Positions 43,802-53,846 of a DNA stretch of 64,000 bases are shown here, in pieces (the stretch's first letter is position 1; each line of letters begins with the position of its first letter). The stretch is from Oscillatoria salina IIICB1 (GTDB taxonomy: Bacteria; Cyanobacteriota; Cyanobacteriia; Cyanobacteriales; SIO1D9): assembly GCF_020144665.1 (NCBI RefSeq), contig NZ_JAAHBQ010000009.1, forward strand, positions 1 through 64,000. The letters are read 5' to 3'. The position numbers were made by a program, and so were the translations under genes. The notes under the pieces were generated by a model that was not told where the DNA came from, searched no databases, and saw nothing but the letters and a program-made list of their open reading frames with translations.

Positions 43802-43915
43802 TTAAACCTTCAGGTTGTCACCGCGCTTGTACTGCATCCAAGCCGCATAGAAGAGTCCAGCCAGAGTAACGGGAATTAAACCCAAGACAATTCCCAACAG
43901 CAATGGTTCGATCAC
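43802..43915 (-). CDS. petG: Cytochrome b6f complex subunit PetG
   Basis: This is a 37-residue single-span protein, with the conserved PetG pattern: [19 protein letters not shown], then [14 protein letters not shown] and a C-terminal LKV. PetG is a small essential subunit that stabilises the b6f complex in the thylakoid membrane. The start is GTG at 43915 with GGAGAC eight bases ahead; the stop is TAA at 43802-43804. It is below the usual length cutoff for gene finders and lies between rsmD (convergent) and cytM (divergent). Confidence 0.92.
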   Translation of the reverse strand: MIEPLLLGIVLGLIPVTLAGLFYAAWMQYKRGDNLKV

Positions 43916-44164
43916 CTTTTGTCTCCTTTGTTATATTTTTATATCTTTTGATAATCCTACTCGATGAGGGCGTTTCAGTTCCACCACCTCTCAATTCTGC
44001 CCTCTTGAGCTTGCTTACTCAGTGGAGAAATTTTAAGCTATGTGTATAAATAAAAATAATTGTGGAAAAAAATGTAGCTTACGTTGCCCCAAAAATGACT
44101 AGATTGAGGTAAAAAATTCATCTACCACCAAACGACCTAAGCAAAAAGCGATTATTAGAAAAAA

Positions 44165-44554
44165 ATGCTGGAAAAAACCGTGGATAACCAGTTCGCCAAT
44201 CCCAAAATTATCACTCAACGAATAACTTTCATCGTCATGGCGGTGGTGCTGGCAATCCTGGCTAGCATTCTAGCGATGCAAATGTACCGGGTTTCCGATC
44301 CCTACATTCAAGAAGTTTTCTCTCAGACAGGAAATCCAGTCAAAGGACAAGCCATGTTTGAAATCAATTGCGCTGGATGTCATGGTGTCACCGCCGAAGG
44401 TAATGTCGGACCGAGTTTACATAACGTTTCCAAACGGCGATCGCCAGTAGATTTGATCGAACAAGTGATTAGCGGCGATACCCCACCAATGCCAAAATTT
44501 CAACCCAGTCCTCAAGAAATGGCAGATTTGTTAAGTTATTTACAGCAACTCTAA
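44165..44554 (+). CDS. cytM: Cytochrome cM
   Basis: This 129-residue protein is a membrane-anchored c-type cytochrome. It has one N-terminal span at about residues 20-44, then SDPYIQEVFSQTGNPVKG, the heme motif CAGCH, the Met ligand in PPMPKFQPSP, and the ending MADLLSYLQQL. These segments match cytochrome cM as I know it from Synechocystis. That protein limits respiratory or photosynthetic electron flow under some stresses; its exact partners are debated. It diverges from petG, with about 250 bases between them. Confidence 0.9.
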   Translation: MLEKTVDNQFANPKIITQRITFIVMAVVLAILASILAMQMYRVSDPYIQEVFSQTGNPVKGQAMFEINCAGCHGVTAEGNVGPSLHNVSKRRSPVDLIEQVISGDTPPMPKFQPSPQEMADLLSYLQQL

Positions 44555-44768
44555 GTTAAAAAGTCAATTGATTTTCAATCGCCATTCAAGCTTTTTAATT
44601 AACTCTAAATTACTAGCACGACTTCCTTGAAAATAGCAACAATAATAGCTAATAATTCCTTAGCAACAGTTGAGTAATCCGAGCTATTTTCAGGGCGAAT
44701 CTTCATGATCAATTAAATTCAAATATTACTCTCAGTATTTAGACTAAAAAAAACTAAATTTGTCAAAC

Positions 44769-45215
44769 TTAATTTTCTTCGTTATTTAGCATTTGACATT
44801 GACTAAGATTAGCTCTAGTTTGAGCAATATCTGCTCGATCTTGAGCTTCATCAGCTCGTCTTTGCACTCGATCGGCTTCATCTTGTGCTAAAGTAGCTTC
44901 ATCGGAAGTCACTGAATTATATTTATCTACCTCTTGTTGGGCTAAATTAGCTTCTTGTTGGGCTAAATTAGCTCTATTTTGAGCAGCATCAGCTCTGGAT
45001 TGTGCCTTACTCGCACGAAGTTTTGCTAACGAGTCTCTAAGTTGTTCGGCATCAGATTGAAATTTATTCAAGTTAGCTCGATCTGTAGCTGCTTCCTGCT
45101 TAATTTGTTCGACTTCTGCTCGCAAAGCAACTATTTGACTTTTGAGTTTTTCGTCTTCAATAACTAAAGAACCTAGTTCTGCAACGATCGCATCAAGGAG
45201 CTCAATATTTTCCAT
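44769..45215 (-). CDS. Coiled-coil protein with AQxRA heptads
   Basis: This protein of 148 residues (from the ATG at 45215; a TTG at 45230 is the alternative) is almost wholly alpha-helical. From residue 60 on it is built from heptads such as AQSRADA, AQNRANL, AQQEANL, AQDRADI and AQTRANL. The N-terminal 25 residues (ENIELLDAIVAELGSLVIED) are the only non-repetitive part. It lies 43 bases downstream of the large hybrid kinase on the same strand, so it may be co-expressed. Function is not recognised; a coiled-coil scaffold is plausible. Confidence 0.65.
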   Translation of the reverse strand: MENIELLDAIVAELGSLVIEDEKLKSQIVALRAEVEQIKQEAATDRANLNKFQSDAEQLRDSLAKLRASKAQSRADAAQNRANLAQQEANLAQQEVDKYNSVTSDEATLAQDEADRVQRRADEAQDRADIAQTRANLSQCQMLNNEEN

Positions 45216-45258
45216 AGCTGGATACACCAACAGTCTCGCCTAATTATTTTATCGCTTA

Positions 45259-48200
45259 TTAGGGATTTTGCCTTAAAAGCTTGATAATTTGCGCTACTAG
45301 CTTTCTCGGCGGTACTGGTTTACTTAAATGAACTTGGAAACCTGCGGCAAGAATTTGTTCTCGCTCAGTTTCTGAAGCATAAGCAGTGAGAGCAATAGCG
45401 GGAATTGCGGCTGTTGATTCTCCAGCGCGAATTTCCTTAATTAACTCGTAACCGTCCATTTCTGGCATTGCTATATCGCTAATCAAAAGATCGAACTGAG
45501 AAGAAGCCAGATTTGCTAATGCTTCTTTTGCACAAGCTACAGCTTCAATAATTGCTCCTGACTGTTCGAGTATAAAGCTAACTAATTCGCGGTTATCAGC
45601 TTCATCTTCTACTACCAAAATTCTCACCCCAGCCAAAGAAACAGAATTAGCTTTCTTGGGTTGCTGTTTGAATTTATCTTGCTTAATTTCACATAAAGGT
45701 AAAGTAACAGTAAATGTGGCTCCTTGGTTTTTTCCGGCACTATAAACACTAACTTTGCCACCGTGTAACTCAGTTAAATAACGGACGATCGCCAAACCTA
45801 ATCCCAAACCGCCAAACGAGCGAGTCCGGCTACTATTTTCTTGACGGAAGTATTCAAACAGAAAAGGCAAAAACTCTGGATCGATACCTTCACCCGTGTC
45901 TCGAACTTCAATTTTCGCTTGGCGCCGATCCTCATCAAGTCGGACTTCAATTTTGCCGCCTTCTGGTGTAAATTTTACCGCATTAGAAAGTAAATTCCAC
46001 ATTATTTGTTGCAGTCGGTTAGAATCTCCTTTAACTCGATCGTTCTCTATTTCTAAGTTGGTAATAATTTCAATTGACTTGGCTTCTGCGGCTAAATGAA
46101 TAGTTTCAATAGCTGCTTTGATAATTGGCGTTAAAGATACTTCAGTAGCATTAAGAGAAAGTTTGCCGCGTAAAATTCGAGAAACGTCGAGCAAGTCTTC
46201 AATTAAGCGATGTTGAATTTGGGCATTCCGGGCAATTGTTTCTAAAGCTTTCGCCGTTGTCGCTTTGTTAAATTGTTTTCTTTGTAATAGTTTTGACCAA
46301 CCGAGAATTGAGTTCATGGGGGTTCTCAATTCGTGAGAAAGCACTGCTAAAAATTCATCTTTAACTCGGTTAGCTGCTTCGGCTTCTGCACGAGCAGCTT
46401 TTTCTCTAGTTAAGAGAATCTCGCGTTCGGCTTCGGCTTGTTTGCGTTGGGTTAAATCAATGACAAAACAAACAGTTTGTTCGCTCGATCCCTTTAACAA
46501 AGCACCTGCTAAGAAAATTGGTATGCGAGTGCCATCGCGGCGAAAATATTCTTTTTCATAAGGCGTACAAATTCCCGTCGTAGAAATTTCTCTGACTTTT
46601 TGGCGATCTAATTCTTGATATTCCGGTGGAGTCATTTTTTTCCAATGCAAATTTCCTGCTTCTAAATCAGCTTTGGTATAACCGACCATTGCTAAGAAAG
46701 CATCGTTCGCATCGGAAATTTTCCCTTCAAGATCGGGAAAAATTACGCCGATAATATTTGACTCAAATAAACGCCGAAATTTCGATTCACTTTCACTCAA
46801 AGCTTGTTCGGAAAGCTTACGAGCAGTAATATCGAGTAGTAAACCATCCCAAATCAAACCGCCATCTGATTGCTGAGTAGCTTTAGCTAGTCCGCTAATC
46901 CATTTGATTTGACCGGAGGGAGTAATAATTCGCCATTCGTGTCGCCAAGAATTGCCTGTATCGGCTACCGCAGAAACTGATTCTTCAAAGGCATTAAGAT
47001 CGTCAGGATGGACTAACGACCAAAGTAACTCGGCGTTAGCTGCGATCGCCTGGGGTTCTAGTTCAAATAAGTCTTGACAGCCAGAACTAATATAGGTGAA
47101 TTTGTCTTTTTTCTGGCGATCGTTGTACTGATAATAGCGATAAATGACGCCAGGTAAATTTTCTGCTAGCCGACTAAAGCGGGTTTGAAACTGTTCGAGT
47201 GCGATTTCGGTTTCTTTGCGATCGCTGATGTCGCGCCAAGTGGCAACAAAGCCATCTCTAAAGGGTACAATTCGGATGTCGAAGGCTCTTTCGAGATAGC
47301 GAAATCCGTATTTATCGGCGTAAGTTAGCGATTCTTTCACTAACGGTTGTCTGGTTTCGACTACTTGGCAATATTCGGCAAATAAGCCGCTATCGCGATG
47401 AGCAGGCAAAATTTCGCACAAACCGCGACCAATTTGTTCTTCAAAGCTGAGGCAATTATTTTTGCAAGCTGCGGCATTGACGTACTCGATGCGAAAATCA
47501 ACGATCTCGCCTTCTGGGGAGCGAATGGCTGAGTAAATGCCAAAACAGTCGAGAATGTTTTCTATTGAGGTGCGAAACTGTTCTTCACTTTTTTCGAGTG
47601 CGGCTTTTTGACGTTGAGTTTCGCTGAGATCGAGGAGAAAGCAAACTCCTTCGCTTTGAGACTCTTCTAATAATGCTGCACCGAAGAGAATGGGGACGCG
47701 AGTGCCGTCGCGACGAAAGTATTCTTTTTCAAAAGGCGTGCAAACTTTTTTTTCGTGCATTTGAGCGATCGCTCTTTCGTCGAGGTGTTGATATTCTGGG
47801 GGAGTTAATTGTTGCCAGTTTAGTTTTCCTGTTTCTAAGTCGCGGCGATCGCGATCTAGAAGTTGCAAAAAAGCTTCGTTGGCTTCGACGAGCGTGCCGT
47901 TAGTATTCCAAAAGGCGATCGCGAGTAAGTTTGACTCGAAAATACACCGAAAGCGCGATTCACTTTGTCGCAGAGCTATCTCAATTTGTTTATAATCGGT
48001 GACATCTCGACAAATACTCATTACTGAGGCTACTTCGCCGTTTTTTCCCCATTCTGCTACTGTTTGAGTTTGGTAGTAGCGCAATCCTGCTGGTGAGGTA
48101 AACTCAAATTCCCAAAAGTCAGCTTTTCCCGTGTGAAAAATATTTTCTATTCGCTGTTGCCAATCCCTTACTGATTGTTCGGGAAAGCCTATTTCGGCAT

Positions 48201-49377
48201 TAGTTTTACCAATAAATTCTTTTGGAGATCTTCCCGTTGCTTTGGTAAGCGCAGGATTCACATAAAGATGGCGTAATTGGCGATCGAAGCGAGAAATTAG
48301 ATCGGGTGAATTTTCTGCTAAACTACGGAATTTTTCTTCTTGTTCGTGTAGTGCTTGTTGGACTTTTTTGTATTCAGTAATCTCGGTGATTGTTACGCCA
48401 ATCCCGATTATTTCTGCATTTTGGCAACGTACGGGGAAATAGTTACTTAACCAGTACCGTTCTTCTCCTGCGGGTACCTCTCCTAAATTAGTTTCTTCTA
48501 AATTTAAAACTGCTTCTCCGGTCGTTAAAATTTTTCGGTGGCGCCGATCGAGAATATTCGCTAATTTGCTGGGTAGGATCTCCCAAACTGTTTTGCCGAT
48601 ATGTGCTTTGGGGCTAGCTTTGTTTAAATTAGCTAGATATTCATTAACTTTAACAAAACGAATCTGGCGATCGAGAAAAGCTACGCCGATGGGCGCGCTT
48701 TTTAGTAATGCTGCTAAAAAAAATTGCTCTTGAGCTAATTGGGCTATATTTACCTTTTCTCCTGCACAATCCGCACATTCTTCAATTTGACTTGATTGAG
48801 AATTAATCTCTTTTTCTAAGAGACAATTCCTTGATGATAATTCTTTCGATTCGTCTTCTTTTTTCGCTAAATCTGTCTGTTTTGGCTGGTTGATTTTCGT
48901 TGCTGCGATTAACTTTTGCTCTTTTTCTAAGTTTACTATTTGCAGTAAATGCCAGCCATATTCTCCATCAATTTGTTTCAGGCGACAAGTAAATTCTCCT
49001 TCAGTTTCCTTTTGCCAATCTTGACGATCTTCTGGATGAATAACTTGTTGCCATTCAATACCATGACTTTGCTCCTCTGTCAAGCCAGTATAATCGAACC
49101 AACGCTGATTAAAATATTTTCCAGTGCTATCGGCGTCAATTATCCAGGTTAGTTGGGGGAGATTTTGCACGATTAGGCGATCGCGCTTGAGTTGTTCGAC
49201 GACGAGATCGGCTTTTTTTTTCGGTAAGGCGATCGCTAGCAAACCAATTGCACCAAACAACCAAGGGACAACTGTTAATTCTTGTAAAGGAGATTTTACC
49301 TGAAATAGTATTCCCGCAGCAATCAAAGCCGTAACTAGCCAATAATACCTTTGTGGAATCGGAGTAACTTTCAACAT
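45259..49377 (-). CDS. Seven-PAS hybrid sensor histidine kinase with C-terminal receiver
   Basis: This 1372-residue protein has two N-terminal membrane segments (about residues 12-50) and seven PAS/PAC units, at roughly 68-150, 220-340, 345-465, 470-590, 595-725, 730-860 and 865-985. HisKA follows with the phosphorylatable His in VLSHELRTPMNSILGW, then HATPase with DTGEGID and GGLGLGLAIV, and a receiver at about 1255-1370 with LLISDIAMPEMDG and HLSKPVPP. PAS4 and PAS7 share YFRRDGTR and TPPEYQ segments and look like an internal duplication. The signal is unknown. It is divergent from the next kinase. Confidence 0.93.
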   Translation of the reverse strand: MLKVTPIPQRYYWLVTALIAAGILFQVKSPLQELTVVPWLFGAIGLLAIALPKKKADLVVEQLKRDRLIVQNLPQLTWIIDADSTGKYFNQRWFDYTGLTEEQSHGIEWQQVIHPEDRQDWQKETEGEFTCRLKQIDGEYGWHLLQIVNLEKEQKLIAATKINQPKQTDLAKKEDESKELSSRNCLLEKEINSQSSQIEECADCAGEKVNIAQLAQEQFFLAALLKSAPIGVAFLDRQIRFVKVNEYLANLNKASPKAHIGKTVWEILPSKLANILDRRHRKILTTGEAVLNLEETNLGEVPAGEERYWLSNYFPVRCQNAEIIGIGVTITEITEYKKVQQALHEQEEKFRSLAENSPDLISRFDRQLRHLYVNPALTKATGRSPKEFIGKTNAEIGFPEQSVRDWQQRIENIFHTGKADFWEFEFTSPAGLRYYQTQTVAEWGKNGEVASVMSICRDVTDYKQIEIALRQSESRFRCIFESNLLAIAFWNTNGTLVEANEAFLQLLDRDRRDLETGKLNWQQLTPPEYQHLDERAIAQMHEKKVCTPFEKEYFRRDGTRVPILFGAALLEESQSEGVCFLLDLSETQRQKAALEKSEEQFRTSIENILDCFGIYSAIRSPEGEIVDFRIEYVNAAACKNNCLSFEEQIGRGLCEILPAHRDSGLFAEYCQVVETRQPLVKESLTYADKYGFRYLERAFDIRIVPFRDGFVATWRDISDRKETEIALEQFQTRFSRLAENLPGVIYRYYQYNDRQKKDKFTYISSGCQDLFELEPQAIAANAELLWSLVHPDDLNAFEESVSAVADTGNSWRHEWRIITPSGQIKWISGLAKATQQSDGGLIWDGLLLDITARKLSEQALSESESKFRRLFESNIIGVIFPDLEGKISDANDAFLAMVGYTKADLEAGNLHWKKMTPPEYQELDRQKVREISTTGICTPYEKEYFRRDGTRIPIFLAGALLKGSSEQTVCFVIDLTQRKQAEAEREILLTREKAARAEAEAANRVKDEFLAVLSHELRTPMNSILGWSKLLQRKQFNKATTAKALETIARNAQIQHRLIEDLLDVSRILRGKLSLNATEVSLTPIIKAAIETIHLAAEAKSIEIITNLEIENDRVKGDSNRLQQIMWNLLSNAVKFTPEGGKIEVRLDEDRRQAKIEVRDTGEGIDPEFLPFLFEYFRQENSSRTRSFGGLGLGLAIVRYLTELHGGKVSVYSAGKNQGATFTVTLPLCEIKQDKFKQQPKKANSVSLAGVRILVVEDEADNRELVSFILEQSGAIIEAVACAKEALANLASSQFDLLISDIAMPEMDGYELIKEIRAGESTAAIPAIALTAYASETEREQILAAGFQVHLSKPVPPRKLVAQIIKLLRQNP

Positions 49378-49800
49378 TAAGAGATTGACCGATTTTTAAC
49401 TACTAACGTCCTCAAATCCGGTAGATTCACCGTCAAATTTCGTCTATATCGGGAAACCAAGTCCCTGACTGCAAATTCCTGGATCGGTGTTTCTTCGTCA
49501 CTATCCGGATTTCACTTGAGAGCAAATTTCCGTCAATTTTAAGCTAAGGTGTTATTTTTTTACACTCCCCCTAGGGTCGATTTTGGCGATCGATTTACCT
49601 ATTTTCGGCAAAATGTAAGTACAATTACCATAAAAACAACTTTGTTCTCATTAATTTTTGTAAAAAAATGGCTCTTATCTAGAGGAAACTAGAAAATGTA
49701 CAACTAGACTAGGATTTTGAACCAACTACTAATGATTATCAATTAAAGTCTTGTCATTTTTCCTGCTGGAGTTTCTTCATTTTCAAGTTATTAAAAGCAA
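49378..49800. other. Intergenic region between the two divergent sensor kinases
   Basis: No coding frame, RNA gene or strong hairpin is seen in these 423 bases. A GC-rich block CTCCCCCTAGGG is at about 49565-49576. The segment must contain the two kinase promoters, but no clear -10/-35 pair was found. Confidence 0.5.
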
Positions 49801-52800
49801 ATGTCATCTGACCAAAGAAGGATAAATAGATCGGAAAAGGCAAAATTAATTCAGATTTTGCAATTGCTAGGTAAAATTGCCACTATTACCGTCATTTGTC
49901 TTGGCTGTGTGGTAATCCTTGGTTGGACATTCAAAATTGCCATCCTCAAGAGTGTCATTCCGGGGACAGTATCGATGAAATCTAGCACAGCGATCGCGCT
50001 AATCTTAAGCGCAATTGCCTTAAACATCTGGCAACAAGTATACCAAAGAAACTCGCCAAATCCTACCCGCAGCTATTGTTTAATTTATAGCTGCTTATTT
50101 TTGGTATTAATCATTGCCTTAGTTACCCTAATTCAGTATACTTTTCAACTAAACTTAGGCATCGACCAACTAATTTTCAAAGTCGCACCCGACTCCGTAG
50201 ATGCCGCAGCCAAAGGCAAAATGGCTCCCAATACAGCAATTAGTTTTTTATTAATCGCCTTAGCCTTACTGCTGTTAATTAAAAGAATTTATCGTCCGGC
50301 ACATTGTTTTGCCATAATTACTTTTTTAATTGCTTTTGTTGCCTTAACTGGACACGCTTACCATCTTATCTTTTTTTACGGGATTGGTTCGCCAACCGGG
50401 ATGGCAATTCACACGGCAATTAGCTTTATTTGTTTATCATTAGGAATTTTGTTTACAGTTCCCGAAAAAGGTGTAATGAAACTTTTAATCAGTCAAAATG
50501 CTGGGGGCGTTGCTCTCCGCAATCTTTTACCAGTGACAATTCTTTTTCCTACCTTACTAGGATGGTTGTTGCTAATAATTTTTCAAGATCAAATAGCCAC
50601 AAATTCTTGGATAATTGCGTTATTTAGCGTCGGTAATGTCATAGTTTTCTCCTTAATACTCTGGTTAAATGCCAACAAACTCGATCGTTTAGATTTGCAG
50701 CGAGATCGATATTTTCAAGAACTTGTAGAAAGCGAAGATAAATTCCGCGCTATTTTCAACCAGACTTTTCAATTTATCGGACTACTCAAACCAGACGGGA
50801 CAATTTTAGAAGTAAATCAAACCGCATTAGAATTTAGCGGAGTTGCCAAAAAAGACGTAATTGGTAAACCATTTTGGGAACCTCGTTGGTGGATTCCAGA
50901 CACAGAAACCGAACAACAATTGCGAAACGCGATCGCTCTTGCCGCTAGAGGTGAATTTATCCGTTATGAAGTGGATGTTCGAAGTAAAGAAAATCAGGTA
51001 ATCACGATTGATTTTTCCCTCAAACCAATTAGCGACGAAAATGGAGAAGTAATTTTATTAGTTCCCGAAGGAAGAGACATTAGCAAACACAAACAAGCCG
51101 AAAAAGCCCTAGCCAACTTCACCAAAGAATTAGAAAATCGAGTTAGAGAAAGAACTACCGAACTTGCAGCCACAAATAAATCTTTACGTCGAGAATTGCG
51201 CTTGCGACAACGGGCAGAAACGATCTTGAGAGGACAAAATAAAATTCTCGAAAGAATTGCTTGGGATTTGCCACTCTCAGAAACTTTAGCAGCAATTACT
51301 ACTTTAATTGAATCTCAAGCCGAACAAGCTTTATGTACAATTCTCCTGCTCGACGAAACAAAAACGATCTTACATTATGCTGCGGCTGAAAGTTTGCCCG
51401 CAGACTTTAAAAAATTCATGGCAAATGGTTTAGTAATCGGCGAAAATGTTGGCAGTTGTGGCACCGCAGCTTATCGAGGCGAACCAGTTATCGTTACCGA
51501 CATTGCTAGCGATCCTCTTTGGCGAGATTATCGAGATTACGCTTTACAATTTGGACTTCATGCTTGTTGGTCGATCCCAATTTGGAACAGTAAAAGTGAA
51601 GTTATTGGCACATTTGCAATATACTATCCTACTCCTCGCTCCCCCAGCAAAAACGATTGGGAATTAATCGAATTATCCACTGGATTAGCCGCAGTCGCGA
51701 TCGAAACTAAGCAAAATCAACAAGCTTTAGCCGCCAGCGAAGAAAGATTTCGTCAGGCGATCGTCAATGCTCCTTTTCCAGTGGTTATTCATGCAGAAAA
51801 TGGTAAAATACTGCAAATCAATCGAGTTTGGACAGAATTAACCGGATATACTCCAGAAGATCTTCCGACGATCGCCGAATGGACAGAAAAAGCTTATGGG
51901 GAACGTCAGGAAATTGTGCGATCGCAAATCGATCGCTTGTACGATTTAAACGAACGCATCGACGAAGGTGAATTTACGATTACTACGGCTAGCGGCGACA
52001 AGCGGATTTGGGATTTTAGTTCTGCTCCTTTAGGCATTCTCCCTAACAACGGGCGTATGGTAATTTCAATGGCAATGGATATAACTCAGCGCAAACAGGC
52101 ACAATTAGCTTTAGCTCAAAGTGAAGCAAGTTTGCGTCGCTTAGTAGAAGCTAATATTATTGGCGTTTTCTTCGCTAACTTAAGTGGGACGATTTTTGAT
52201 GCGAATGATGCTTTTCTCAATCTAATTGGTTATACTCGCGAAGATTTAGCCGCAGGAGAACTTTCTTGGATTAAATTAACTCCCCCAGAATACAGCAGCC
52301 AAGATCGAGAACAAAATCAAAAACTGGCAGAGACAGGAGTTTCCGATACTATCGAAAAAGAATACATTCGTAAAGATGGTAGTCGGGTTCCGGTTTTAGT
52401 TGGGGTTGCCGCGATCGCCGCCGAAGAGGAAAATTATGGTGTTTGTTTTGTCGTCGATCTTAGCGATCGCGTGCGAGCAGAACAAGCTTTGCAACTTCGC
52501 CTCAAACAACAAGCCGCCGTTGGCGATCTCAGTCAATTAGCACTTTTAGGGATGGATCTTGATGTAGTTTTTGCTTGCGCTACTGACCTGGTCGCGAAAA
52601 ATCTCCATGTAGAGTATTGTAAGGTTTTGCAGCTATTACCCGATGGTAACTCTTTACTGCTGCGCTCTGGAGTCGGTTGGCAACCGGGACTTGTCGGTCA
52701 AGCTACTGTGGGTACTGACCTCGATTCCCAAGCGGGTTATACTTTACTTTCCCACGAACCAGTCGTGGTGGAAGATTTACGCACCGAAACTCGTTTTAGC

Positions 52801-53751
52801 GGTCCGCCACTACTCAGAGAACATCGAGTTATTAGCGGCATGAGTGTAATTATTTCCGGAAAAAACCGTCCTTTTGGCATCCTCGGCGCTCATACCACTT
52901 CTCATCGCCAGTTTAGCCACGAGGACATTAATTTTCTTCAGCTTATAGCTAATGTCCTCGCGACCGCAATTGAACGCCACCAAGCAGAAACCGAAATTCA
53001 GCAACTTAATGCCTCTCTCGAAGCACGAGTACAACAACGTACTCAACAACTCGAAGAACTTAATCAAGAATTAGCAGCTTTTGCTTATTCTGTCTCTCAC
53101 GATCTTCGCGCTCCTCTGCGAGCAATGCAAGGATTTTCGATCGCTTTACTGGAAGATTATGGCGATCGACTTGATGAACTTGGTCAAAATTATGCCCATC
53201 GCATTGTTAATGCCGCAGCCCGGATGGATAATTTGATCCAAGACTTACTCGCTTACAGTCGTTTGGGTCGTACCGATATTAAATTACAACGAGTTAATCT
53301 CCAAGTCGCGATCGCTCAGGTATTATCTGAACTGGAAAGCGAATTGCAAGCTCAACAAGCTCAAGTAAAAGTCGAACAACCCCTCGGATTCGTCATTGCT
53401 AATAGTCGGATTCTCCAGCAAATTTTGCTGAATTTATTAACTAATGCCCTTAAATTTGTTCCTCCTGAAGTCCCACCTCAAGTACGAATCCGTACAGAAG
53501 AAAAAAACGATCGCCTCTATCTTTGGGTAGAAGATAATGGTATCGGTATCGCTCCCGAACACCAAGAAAGGATTTTTCGCGTTTTCGAGCGTTTGCATGG
53601 AGTCGAAACTTATCCAGGTACGGGAATCGGCTTGGCGATCGTGCGCAAAGGTATTGAACGTTTAGGTGGTAGTTGTGGAGTAAAATCAATTCTAGGTCAA
53701 GGAAGTCGTTTTTGGCTTTCTTTGCCAAAAAGTGAAAAAAATCAGCAATAG
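49801..53751 (+). CDS. Membrane-bound PAS/GAF sensor histidine kinase
   Basis: This 1316-residue protein begins with about eight membrane segments (residues 22-290), resembling an integral-membrane sensor. PAS follows at 305-430, a coiled coil, GAF at about 480-640 with GSCGTAAYRGEP, PAS at 650-770 and 775-900, and GAF at 905-1060. HisKA has its His in AYSVSHDLRAPLRAMQGFS, and HATPase has WVEDNGIGI and the PGTGIGLAIVRKGIERLGG segment. This DLRAPL kinase type commonly pairs with Rcp1-like regulators, and such a receiver follows directly. There is no receiver domain in this protein. The signal is not known. Confidence 0.93.
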   Translation: MSSDQRRINRSEKAKLIQILQLLGKIATITVICLGCVVILGWTFKIAILKSVIPGTVSMKSSTAIALILSAIALNIWQQVYQRNSPNPTRSYCLIYSCLFLVLIIALVTLIQYTFQLNLGIDQLIFKVAPDSVDAAAKGKMAPNTAISFLLIALALLLLIKRIYRPAHCFAIITFLIAFVALTGHAYHLIFFYGIGSPTGMAIHTAISFICLSLGILFTVPEKGVMKLLISQNAGGVALRNLLPVTILFPTLLGWLLLIIFQDQIATNSWIIALFSVGNVIVFSLILWLNANKLDRLDLQRDRYFQELVESEDKFRAIFNQTFQFIGLLKPDGTILEVNQTALEFSGVAKKDVIGKPFWEPRWWIPDTETEQQLRNAIALAARGEFIRYEVDVRSKENQVITIDFSLKPISDENGEVILLVPEGRDISKHKQAEKALANFTKELENRVRERTTELAATNKSLRRELRLRQRAETILRGQNKILERIAWDLPLSETLAAITTLIESQAEQALCTILLLDETKTILHYAAAESLPADFKKFMANGLVIGENVGSCGTAAYRGEPVIVTDIASDPLWRDYRDYALQFGLHACWSIPIWNSKSEVIGTFAIYYPTPRSPSKNDWELIELSTGLAAVAIETKQNQQALAASEERFRQAIVNAPFPVVIHAENGKILQINRVWTELTGYTPEDLPTIAEWTEKAYGERQEIVRSQIDRLYDLNERIDEGEFTITTASGDKRIWDFSSAPLGILPNNGRMVISMAMDITQRKQAQLALAQSEASLRRLVEANIIGVFFANLSGTIFDANDAFLNLIGYTREDLAAGELSWIKLTPPEYSSQDREQNQKLAETGVSDTIEKEYIRKDGSRVPVLVGVAAIAAEEENYGVCFVVDLSDRVRAEQALQLRLKQQAAVGDLSQLALLGMDLDVVFACATDLVAKNLHVEYCKVLQLLPDGNSLLLRSGVGWQPGLVGQATVGTDLDSQAGYTLLSHEPVVVEDLRTETRFSGPPLLREHRVISGMSVIISGKNRPFGILGAHTTSHRQFSHEDINFLQLIANVLATAIERHQAETEIQQLNASLEARVQQRTQQLEELNQELAAFAYSVSHDLRAPLRAMQGFSIALLEDYGDRLDELGQNYAHRIVNAAARMDNLIQDLLAYSRLGRTDIKLQRVNLQVAIAQVLSELESELQAQQAQVKVEQPLGFVIANSRILQQILLNLLTNALKFVPPEVPPQVRIRTEEKNDRLYLWVEDNGIGIAPEHQERIFRVFERLHGVETYPGTGIGLAIVRKGIERLGGSCGVKSILGQGSRFWLSLPKSEKNQQ

Positions 53752-53846
53752 TTTCCGTTATTTGGGGAAAAATGTTAACTTAATAGAGAAAATTCTCACC
53801 AATCTTAAGAAATGGTCAAAATTTAGCTTAATAAATAAAAAAGTAA

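Noticed and set aside
45259-49377. Phytochrome-type chromophore site in the kinases
   Set aside because: No GAF domain with the Cys-His bilin pattern was seen in this kinase. The GAF domains of the neighbouring kinase (49801-53751) also lack a recognisable bilin-binding Cys motif, so photoreception is not supported.
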